A stretch of DNA of 5,414 nucleotides from Burkholderiales bacterium. Lineage in GTDB: Bacteria; Pseudomonadota; Gammaproteobacteria; Burkholderiales; SG8-39. The translations under genes and the position numbers were made by a program. The notes under the pieces are model-generated. The model was given only the letters and a program-made list of their open reading frames with translations, had not been told where the DNA came from and searched no databases. Of this stretch, positions 1-5,414 are shown one piece after another. The stretch's first letter is position 1. Each line of letters starts with the position of its first letter. The DNA lies in contig DAIDTN010000239.1 of the NCBI GenBank assembly GCA_027457185.1, positions 1-5,414 of the forward strand, in the 5' to 3' direction.

Positions 1-2590
1 CACGCATCTGCCCGGCGTGATTCTGCGCAATATCCTGGAGAGCCCGGCCTGGTACACGGCTTACACGCCCTACCAGCCGGAAATCTCGCAGGGCCGACTG
101 GAAGCGCTGATCAATTTCCAGACCATGGTGTGCGAGCTCACCGGCATGGCCATCGCCAATGCGTCCATGCTCGACGAGGCCACCGCCGCGGCCGAAGCGA
201 TGGCGCTGTGCCGGCGCAGCGGCAAAGGCGCGAGCAATGTGTTCTTCGTCGCGGACTCGGTGCTGCCGCAGACTGTTGACGTGGTGCGCACGCGCGCCGA
301 ACCATTGGGCCTGGAGCTGAAAACCGGCCCGGCGCAGGCTGCGGCGACAAGCGAGTGTTTCGGCGCGCTGCTGCAGTATCCCTGCGTCAACGGCGAGGTC
401 GAGGACTATCGCGCCCTGGTGGAGGCGGTGCACGCGCGCGGCGGCCTGGTCGCGGTTGCCGCCGATCTGCTCGCGCTCACGCTGCTCAGCCCGCCGGGAG
501 AGTGGGGCGCGGACGTGGTGGTCGGCTCGGCGCAGCGCTTCGGCGTGCCGCTGGGCTTCGGCGGCCCGCACGCGGCCTATTTCGCCACCCGGGACGAACT
601 CAAGCGCAACCTGCCCGGGCGCCTGGTTGGGCTGACGCGCGACAGCCAGGGCGATCCGGCCTACCGGCTCGCGCTGCAGACGCGCGAACAGCATATACGG
701 CGCGACAAGGCCACCAGCAACATCTGCACCGCGCAGGTGCTGTTGGCGGTGATCGCGAGCATGTATGCGGTGTATCACGGTCCGCGCGGCCTGGCCCGCA
801 TCGCGCAAAGGGTTCATCGCCTCACCGGCGTGCTTGCCGCGGGTCTGAAGCAATTGGGCGCGGTCATCGACAACCGGTCCTGGTTCGATACGCTGACCAT
901 CGCGACCGGGGCGCGCACCGAGGCCGTGCACGCCGAGGCGCTGGCGCGCGGCGTCAACCTGCGCCGCATCGACGACGGCCGCGTCGGCGTATCGCTCGAC
1001 GAAACCACGACCGCGGCGGAGGTGGCGCTGCTGTGGCAGATTTTCGCTCCAGCCGGCGCGCTCGCCCCGGATTTCGAAGCGATCGAGCGCGACGTCGGGG
1101 ATGCATACGCGCAGGCGCTCAAGCGCAGCAGCAGTTATCTGCAGCACCCGGTATTCAACGCGCACCACTCCGAAACTGCGATGCTGCGCTATCTGCGCGA
1201 GCTCGCGGACCGCGATCTGGCGCTCGACCGGACGATGATTCCGCTGGGATCCTGCACCATGAAGCTGAACGCGACCAGCGAAATGCTGCCTATCACCTGG
1301 CCCGAGTTCGCGCAGATCCATCCGTTCGCGCCGGCGGCGCAGACCGCGGGTTACCGCGAATTGATCGCCGCGCTCGAGCGCATGCTGTGCGCCATCACCG
1401 GCTATGCGGCGGTATCGCTGCAGCCCAACGCCGGGTCGCAGGGCGAGTTCGCCGGCTTGCTGGTGATCCGCGCCTGGCATCGCGCGCGCGGCGAGGGCCG
1501 GCGCAATTTATGCCTGATTCCGGCTTCGGCGCACGGCACCAATCCGGCGTCCGCGCACATGGCGGGCATGCAGGTGGTGGTGGTCGCCTGCGATACCGCC
1601 GGCAATGTCGATCTCGCCGATCTGCGCGCCAAGGCGGCGCAACACAGCGGCGAACTGGCGGCGATCATGCTGACCTACCCGTCGACCCATGGCGTGTTCG
1701 AGCCGGGTGTCAGCGAAATCTGCGATATCGTGCACGGCCACGGCGGCCAGGTGTACATCGACGGCGCCAACCTGAACGCGATGGCCGGTGTGTGCGCGCC
1801 GGGGGAATTCGGCGGCGACCTGTCGCATATGAATCTGCACAAGACCTTCGGTATTCCGCACGGCGGGGGCGGACCCGGCGTCGGCCCGCTCGCGGTCGCG
1901 GCGCATCTCGCCCCATTCCTGCCCGGACACCGCGAACTGCCGGCGGGGAAACACAATATCGGCGCAGTGGCCGCCGCGCCCTACGGCAGCGCCGGCGTCA
2001 TGCCGATTGCGTGGATGTATATCACCCTGCTCGGCTGCGAAGGCGTGCGCGCCGCGAGCGAAGTGGCGATCCTGAATGCAAACTATCTCGCCAGGCGTCT
2101 GGCGCCGCACTATCCGGTACTCTACAGCGGGTCGGGCGGACTGGTCGCGCACGAGTGCATCCTCGATCTGCGCGGGTTGAAGGAGGCGAGCGGCATCAGC
2201 GCCGAGGACGTGGCCAAGCGGCTGATCGACTATGGTTTTCACGCGCCCACGCTGTCGTTTCCGGTCGCCGGAACGTTGATGGTCGAACCCACCGAAAGCG
2301 AACCCAAGGCGGAACTCGATCGTTTCATCGACGCAATGATCGCAATTCGCGCGGAAATCCACGCGGCGGAGCAAGCCGGGTCGGAGCACGACGACAATCC
2401 GCTCAAACACGCGCCGCATACGGCCGCCATGGTGTGTGCGGATGCCTGGCCGCACCGCTATGCGCGCGAGCTCGCGGCCTATCCCCTTGCGAGCCTGCGC
2501 GCGCGCAAATACTGGCCGCCCGTGGGGCGCGCCGACAATGCCTACGGCGACCGCAACCTGGTCTGCACCCGTCTGGCCGCGCCGTCCTGA
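1..2590 (+). CDS. gcvP: Glycine dehydrogenase (decarboxylating), glycine cleavage system P-protein; 5'-truncated by the window
   Basis: This cytosolic PLP enzyme decarboxylates glycine and passes the aminomethyl group to lipoyl-GcvH, the first step of the glycine cleavage system (with GcvT and Lpd). The first complete codon is at base 2 and the frame runs 862 residues to TGA at 2588-2590. Residues below are counted from base 2. The opening matches E. coli GcvP near residue 92, so about 90 N-terminal residues lie off the left edge. Both halves of the long single-chain form are present. Family motifs seen: YTPYQPEISQGRLEAL near the start, GSCTMKLN (416-423), HGTNPASAHMAGM (511-523), YPSTHG (from 559), DGAN (from 587, whose Asp probably contacts the PLP ring nitrogen) and NLHKTFGIPHGGGGPG with the PLP-binding Lys614 (codon 1841-1843). 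The C-terminal GDRNLVC block is also intact. There is no frameshift. One variation is Gly after HKTF, where E. coli and human have Cys. The upstream gcvT/gcvH partners are not visible. Identity is near certain. Confidence 0.98.
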   Translation, partial: THLPGVILRNILESPAWYTAYTPYQPEISQGRLEALINFQTMVCELTGMAIANASMLDEATAAAEAMALCRRSGKGASNVFFVADSVLPQTVDVVRTRAEPLGLELKTGPAQAAATSECFGALLQYPCVNGEVEDYRALVEAVHARGGLVAVAADLLALTLLSPPGEWGADVVVGSAQRFGVPLGFGGPHAAYFATRDELKRNLPGRLVGLTRDSQGDPAYRLALQTREQHIRRDKATSNICTAQVLLAVIASMYAVYHGPRGLARIAQRVHRLTGVLAAGLKQLGAVIDNRSWFDTLTIATGARTEAVHAEALARGVNLRRIDDGRVGVSLDETTTAAEVALLWQIFAPAGALAPDFEAIERDVGDAYAQALKRSSSYLQHPVFNAHHSETAMLRYLRELADRDLALDRTMIPLGSCTMKLNATSEMLPITWPEFAQIHPFAPAAQTAGYRELIAALERMLCAITGYAAVSLQPNAGSQGEFAGLLVIRAWHRARGEGRRNLCLIPASAHGTNPASAHMAGMQVVVVACDTAGNVDLADLRAKAAQHSGELAAIMLTYPSTHGVFEPGVSEICDIVHGHGGQVYIDGANLNAMAGVCAPGEFGGDLSHMNLHKTFGIPHGGGGPGVGPLAVAAHLAPFLPGHRELPAGKHNIGAVAAAPYGSAGVMPIAWMYITLLGCEGVRAASEVAILNANYLARRLAPHYPVLYSGSGGLVAHECILDLRGLKEASGISAEDVAKRLIDYGFHAPTLSFPVAGTLMVEPTESEPKAELDRFIDAMIAIRAEIHAAEQAGSEHDDNPLKHAPHTAAMVCADAWPHRYARELAAYPLASLRARKYWPPVGRADNAYGDRNLVCTRLAAPS

Positions 2591-2621
2591 AACCCGGCAC
2601 CCTGTAATTGCATTCGACAGG

Positions 2622-2638
2622 GGCGGCCGAACGCCGCC
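2622..2638. other. Small GC-rich stem-loop downstream of gcvP
   Basis: GGCGGC (2622-2627) pairs perfectly with GCCGCC (2633-2638) across a 5-base loop. No T-run follows, so it is not a canonical intrinsic terminator. It lies 31 bases after the gcvP stop and just upstream of a -10-like box. It may be chance in such GC-rich DNA, or it may protect the gcvP mRNA 3' end. Confidence 0.25.
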
Positions 2639-2653
2639 ATGCGCAAGGGCAGG

Positions 2654-2659
2654 TACAAT
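2654..2659 (+). promoter_or_regulatory. Possible -10 box upstream of the GST gene
   Basis: TACAAT matches five of six bases of the sigma70 -10 consensus and stands out in a very GC-rich gap. No recognisable -35 hexamer lies 16-18 bases upstream and there is no extended TG motif. If used, transcription would start near 2666 and give an 87-base leader before the GST start. This is the best promoter candidate in the gcvP-GST gap, but it rests on one hexamer. Confidence 0.35.
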
Positions 2660-2741
2660 TACGCCCGAGTCGCAGCGTCTTGCTCGTGTTCTGGCGCGCC
2701 CGGCGCAGGCGTTGCAGCAAATGGAAGTCTCACTTGAGTCC

Positions 2742-2745
2742 GAGG
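2742..2745 (+). promoter_or_regulatory. Ribosome binding site for the GST gene
   Basis: GAGG sits 7 bases before ATG 2753. An in-frame TGA at 2735-2737 and no intervening start codon rule out any longer form, so the ATG at 2753 is well fixed. Confidence 0.6.
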
Positions 2746-2752
2746 CCCAAGC

Positions 2753-3475
2753 ATGAATTACGAACTCTATTACTGGCCCGGTATACAGGGCCGCGGCGAA
2801 TTCGTGCGTCTCGCACTTGAACAGGGCGGGGCCGAATACCGCGACATCGCGCTCTTGCCCGAGGAGCAGGGCGGCGGCGTACCGGCGCTGCTGAAATTCC
2901 TCGAGGGCCCCGACGTCGCGCGACCGCCGTTTGCGCCGCCGTTTCTGAAAGCCGGCCGCAGGCTGATCGGGCAGACTGCGAATATCCTGCTGTTTCTCGG
3001 CCCGCGGCTGGGACTTGCGCCGCGCGATGCCGATGGCCGGCTGTGGACGCATCAGCTGCAGCTGACGCTTGCCGACTTCGTGCTCGAGATTCACGATACC
3101 CATCATCCCATAGCCGGCGGACTCTACTATGAACAGCAGAAGGCCGAAGCCAAGCGCCGCAGCCGCGCATTCCTGGCGCAGCGCCTGCCGAAGTTCCTCG
3201 GCTATTTCGAATGCGTGATCGAGCGTGCCGGCGGCAAATGGCTGGCCGGCAGGCAGCTGAGCTATGCCGACCTGTCGATGGCGCAGGTGGTCGCCGGCTT
3301 GCGTTATGCGTTTCCGCTGGCGAGCAAGAAGGCGCTGCGCAGCTGCCCGCGGCTGCGCGCGCTGCACGACGCGGTGTTTGCGCGCCCGCGCATCAGGCGC
3401 TATGTCGCGTCGGGGCGGCGGCTGGCATTTAACAACGAAGACATTTTCCGGCACTATGCCGAACTGGATGACTAA
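2753..3475 (+). CDS. Glutathione S-transferase family protein
   Basis: This 240-residue protein has the length and architecture of a cytosolic GST: an N-terminal thioredoxin-like domain (about 1-85) and an all-helical C-terminal domain (about 95-225). It would conjugate or reduce substrates with glutathione; the actual substrate cannot be read from sequence. The start, YELYYWPGIQGRGEFVRLAL, resembles the beta1-alpha1 segment of Tyr-type GSTs (sigma/alpha/pi-like), with Tyr7 (or Tyr6) as candidate catalytic tyrosine. APPFLKAG (61-68) supplies the likely cis-proline before beta3, and GQTANILLFLG (73-83) carries the Gln-Thr pair at the usual Gln-Ser glutathione gamma-glutamyl site. SYAD (170-173) fits the S/T-x-x-D N-capping box of the GST core. 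No signal peptide or membrane segment is seen. The start is fixed by an upstream in-frame stop. It lies 162 bases after gcvP and 79 before the ankyrin start. The family call is solid; the subclass is uncertain. Confidence 0.9.
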   Translation: MNYELYYWPGIQGRGEFVRLALEQGGAEYRDIALLPEEQGGGVPALLKFLEGPDVARPPFAPPFLKAGRRLIGQTANILLFLGPRLGLAPRDADGRLWTHQLQLTLADFVLEIHDTHHPIAGGLYYEQQKAEAKRRSRAFLAQRLPKFLGYFECVIERAGGKWLAGRQLSYADLSMAQVVAGLRYAFPLASKKALRSCPRLRALHDAVFARPRIRRYVASGRRLAFNNEDIFRHYAELDD

Positions 3476-3534
3476 GCGCTGCCTGCGGCCGTGCCGAATT
3501 CAAGACTGACCATTGCAGAACCGATGTTTCCAAC

Positions 3535-3541
3535 TTTTTTT
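3535..3541 (+). other. T-tract in the GST-ankyrin gap
   Basis: Seven consecutive T residues lie just before the ankyrin Shine-Dalgarno. I find no GC-rich hairpin immediately upstream, so it is not supported as an intrinsic terminator for the GST gene. A U-rich leader segment next to a ribosome binding site could aid initiation, for example through ribosomal protein S1, but that is inference. Confidence 0.3.
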
Positions 3542-3544
3542 GAC

Positions 3545-3549
3545 GGAGA
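3545..3549 (+). promoter_or_regulatory. Shine-Dalgarno that decides the ankyrin gene start
   Basis: GGAGA lies 5 bases before ATG 3555 and is the strongest ribosome binding site in the window. It favours the ATG at 3555 over the in-frame TTG at 3513. That TTG has no such site and would add 14 residues unlike an ankyrin helix. Confidence 0.75.
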
Positions 3550-3554
3550 TTTGC

Positions 3555-4124
3555 ATGCCTGAATCCTTGCTCGACGCCGTGACCGCCGGTGATGCCGCCC
3601 GCGTACGCACGCTGCTTGCCGCCGGCGCCGACTGCAACCAGCGCAACGGCGATGGCGCCACGGCGCTGATGCTGGCCGCGCATAGCGGCAGGCTCGACCT
3701 CGTCAAAACCCTGATCGATGCCGGCGCGGACGTGAATGCAAGGGACGAGCGCGGCTGGGGCGCGCTGATGAAAGCCGCCTACAATGCGGACCTGGACCGC
3801 GGTTTTGCCGGGGTAGCCCAGGCCCTCATCGACGCCGGTGCGGATGTGGAGGCACCGATCGGCTATGGCGTGCGGCCGCTGATGCTGGCGGCGGGCTACG
3901 GCGAGACGACGGTGGTCGAAACTCTGCTGCGCGCGGGCGCCGACGTTCTGGCGCGCAACGAAGGCGGCCTCACCGCGCTGATGATGGTGAAGGAGAAACA
4001 TTACGTCGATGTCATCAACCTGCTGCACGAAGCGGAGCGGGAGGCCGGCGTGGGCGAGGGCAGTTGCGAAACCAAGAATGCGCCGGGCTCGAACGTCGTT
4101 ACCTTCCTCAAGCCGCGCAAGTGA
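3555..4124 (+). CDS. Small ankyrin-repeat protein
   Basis: This 189-residue protein is almost entirely ankyrin repeats, a scaffold that binds other proteins; the partner cannot be inferred from sequence. Five repeats are visible: about 4-31 (N-cap, LLAAGAD), 32-64 (ATALMLAAHSGRLDLVKTL then GADVNARD), 65-101 (GALMKAAY then GADVEAP), 102-135 (RPLMLAAGYGETTVVETLL then GADVLARN), and 136-163 (TALMMVKEKHYVDVINLLHEA, C-cap). Repeat 3 is about four residues longer than the others, with extra sequence (NADLDRGF) between its two helices. A polar tail of about 25 residues follows. There is no signal peptide or transmembrane helix, so it is probably cytosolic. The start is chosen on the strong GGAGA site. 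The gene lies 79 bases after the GST, with no terminator seen between, so co-transcription is plausible. Codon use resembles the neighbours, giving no sign of recent transfer. Confidence 0.93.
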   Translation: MPESLLDAVTAGDAARVRTLLAAGADCNQRNGDGATALMLAAHSGRLDLVKTLIDAGADVNARDERGWGALMKAAYNADLDRGFAGVAQALIDAGADVEAPIGYGVRPLMLAAGYGETTVVETLLRAGADVLARNEGGLTALMMVKEKHYVDVINLLHEAEREAGVGEGSCETKNAPGSNVVTFLKPRK

Positions 4125-4200
4125 GCAATTGGCGCGGTGCGCGGCATCGGCAGCCGAGGTACGGGCGATCACCAGGGGCGCAATTGAATCGGCCGAATTA

Positions 4201-4230
4201 TTCACGCGCGATGCGGTTTTTGGTTACCAT
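4201..4230 (+). promoter_or_regulatory. Putative sigma70-type promoter for the HEAT/DUF349-type gene
   Basis: TTCACG (4201-4206, four of six to the -35 consensus) and TACCAT (4225-4230, four of six to the -10 consensus) are separated by 18 bases. The stretch is locally AT-richer than its surroundings. A start near 4237 would give a leader of about 70 bases before ATG 4308. It is the best-formed promoter-like pair in the 4125-4307 gap. In that gap I see no terminator for the ankyrin gene and no small gene. Confidence 0.4.
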
Positions 4231-4307
4231 CACGCTGAGCGGCTGAATACACCCATTTCTGTCCGTTTGCAACGCTCGCACCCGCCACGCCTAAGCTCAT
4301 CCAGACC

Positions 4308-5414
4308 ATGATTGCAAATCCGTTCTCGCGTACCGTCCTGCACCAGCATGCCGATCCGGCGCAGCGCCTGCTCGGCGTCGCGGCGCTCGCTCCGGACTCG
4401 GATGAACTCGCGCAACTGCTGCTTGCCGACCCGTCGACGCAGGTGCGCATCGCCGCAGCGCAGCGTTGTGCCGATCTGGCTGCGCTTGCCTCCGCCTGGG
4501 AAAAGGAATCCGATGCCGCCGTGCGACCTGCGCTCGCCTCTGCGTTGGGCGGGGCGCTGGCGCAAACGCAGGACAGCGCGCGGGCGCAGGCGCAACTCGC
4601 GGCGGACGAGTGCACGGATGCGATCCGGGTCGATGTGGCGTTGCACGCCACGGACGCCGAGCGCCGCCGCGCGGCAATTGGCAGCGTGTGCGACGAAGCG
4701 GCGCTGATAGATATCGTCCTGCACGGCGAGCATGCGGAGACGCGCATGGCGGCGGCCGAGCGCGTGTCCACGCCCGATGGGCTGCGCAAGCTCGCCGACG
4801 CGGCAAAGAACAAGGACCACGGTGTGGCCAGGCTCGCCCGGCAGCGGATCGATGCGATCAAGCACCGCCGCGAACAAGACACCGAAGCCGAGCTTGTCAT
4901 TGCGCAACTCGAAGCGCTGGCGGCAGAGTCGGGGCCGATACTCACCGCGGTGATAGATCTCAACCGCCGCTGGCAGGCGCTGGACATGAATGGCGACGCG
5001 GCACGCCTCGCGCGCTGCGAAAGCGCGCGCCAGGCGATTCAGGCCCGGTTCGAGCGCGAGCAGAATGAGCAGCGCCTGCGGACGCAGTTCGAGCGCCGGT
5101 TGAGCGCGTGGATCGAAGGGCTGGGAACCGCGGCACCGGCCGCAGAGGACGCGCTTGCCGCGATGCGCACCGGGCTCGCCGCATTGCGCGAGGAGGCGCA
5201 GGGGAACAGTGATAGCGCCGCGCTGGCGCGGCTGGACCAGGCGCAGGACCGCATTGCGCAATGGGAGCAGCAACTCCAGGCCGCAGCCGGCACGCTGGCG
5301 CTGGTGGTCGAAGCCGAGCGGCTTGCCGCAGGCACGTCCCTCGACCATGCGGAATTGCCGGCACGCTGGCAGACGCTCGACCGTTCGATCCGGACGCCGG
5401 AGCTGACGCGGCTC
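4308..5414 (+). CDS. HEAT-repeat/DUF349-type protein, 3'-truncated by the window
   Basis: An open frame of 369 codons runs without a stop from ATG 4308 to the last base, so the C-terminus is missing. The nearest in-frame upstream stop is TGA 4236-4238 and no other start codon lies between; the Shine-Dalgarno is weak or absent. The protein is Ala/Leu/Arg-rich and probably all-helical. Residues 1-185 look like short HEAT-type helical hairpins, including AETRMAAAERV (143-153) and LADAAKNKDHGVARLARQRI (162-181). After that come charged, coiled-coil-like helices with regularly placed Trp (222, 268, 319, 354). The motif RWQALD (221-226) recurs as RWQTLD (353-358), which suggests repeated modules. 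From memory this architecture matches proteobacterial proteins annotated as DUF349 domain-containing, whose function is unknown. There is no signal peptide or catalytic motif. A scaffold or binding role is inference. Coding is supported by the open frame and G/C-rich third positions; family assignment is moderately sure. Confidence 0.75.
   Translation, partial: MIANPFSRTVLHQHADPAQRLLGVAALAPDSDELAQLLLADPSTQVRIAAAQRCADLAALASAWEKESDAAVRPALASALGGALAQTQDSARAQAQLAADECTDAIRVDVALHATDAERRRAAIGSVCDEAALIDIVLHGEHAETRMAAAERVSTPDGLRKLADAAKNKDHGVARLARQRIDAIKHRREQDTEAELVIAQLEALAAESGPILTAVIDLNRRWQALDMNGDAARLARCESARQAIQARFEREQNEQRLRTQFERRLSAWIEGLGTAAPAAEDALAAMRTGLAALREEAQGNSDSAALARLDQAQDRIAQWEQQLQAAAGTLALVVEAERLAAGTSLDHAELPARWQTLDRSIRTPELTRL

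Noticed and set aside
355..2607. A 750-codon open frame on the + strand, overlapping gcvP in another frame
   Set aside because: Its product is a low-complexity Arg/Ala/Gly-rich sequence with no family motifs. It is the expected out-of-frame shadow of a high-GC gene, and the gcvP frame is unambiguous.
1508..3454. A 648-codon open frame on the - strand, antisense to gcvP and the GST
   Set aside because: It spans two recognised + strand genes and the gap between them, has no recognisable domains, and is explained by scarce stops in high-GC antisense frames.
3490..3541. Rho-independent terminator after the GST gene, suggested by the T-tract
   Set aside because: I found no stable GC-rich hairpin directly before the seven T residues.
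3513..3554. TTG 3513 as the ankyrin gene start
   Set aside because: It lacks a ribosome binding site and adds 14 residues unlike an ankyrin helix. ATG 3555 has GGAGA at ideal spacing.
4126..4186. Two CAATTG-containing segments (4126-4131 and 4181-4186) as an inverted-repeat operator
   Set aside because: The hexamer is itself palindromic and the flanking bases do not form a matching inverted repeat, so the pair is not convincing.
3429..4205. A 258-codon - strand frame opposite the ankyrin gene
   Set aside because: It lies entirely over a clear ankyrin-repeat gene with a strong ribosome binding site; its product has no repeat or domain pattern of its own.
4202..4987. A 261-codon - strand frame rich in Ser, Ala and Cys
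   Set aside because: Its composition is typical of an antisense shadow of GC-rich codons, and it overlaps the better supported + strand gene.
4230..5348. A 372-codon open frame on the - strand, opposite the HEAT/DUF349-type gene
   Set aside because: The + strand frame from 4308 stays open to the window end, yields a coherent helical-repeat protein with recurring motifs, and has G/C-rich third positions. The antisense product is Arg-rich with no family features.

Overview
The window is high-GC bacterial DNA (roughly two thirds G+C by eye) with four genes, all on the + strand. In order they are the 3' part of gcvP (glycine decarboxylase P-protein), a cytosolic glutathione S-transferase, a small ankyrin-repeat protein, and the 5' part of a HEAT-repeat/DUF349-type protein that runs off the right edge. 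A single-chain P-protein of the E. coli type, a GST, and an Ala/Leu/Arg-rich DUF349-type protein together point to a proteobacterium. I favour a betaproteobacterium, with some gammaproteobacteria as the alternative. This is inference from protein style, because no phylogenetic marker is present.

Layout: 1-2590 is gcvP, missing about 90 N-terminal residues to the left edge. 2591-2752 is a 162-base gap with a -10-like TACAAT and a small GC-rich stem-loop. 2753-3475 is the GST. 3476-3554 is a 79-base gap with a T-tract and a strong Shine-Dalgarno. 3555-4124 is the ankyrin gene. 4125-4307 is a 183-base gap with a plausible sigma70-type promoter. From 4308 to the window end there is an uninterrupted 369-codon frame for the HEAT/DUF349-type protein. 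No gap exceeds 300 bases. I see no tRNA, rRNA, CRISPR, insertion sequence, attachment site or convincing rho-independent terminator.

How the genes relate: gcvP belongs to the glycine cleavage system, and its usual partners gcvT and gcvH are not in this window. The GST and ankyrin genes are close enough to be co-transcribed. The last gene appears to have its own promoter. I see no evidence that the four act in one pathway. The region reads as ordinary chromosomal housekeeping and accessory metabolism rather than a mobile or defence island. The least understood element is the HEAT/DUF349-type protein at the right edge.
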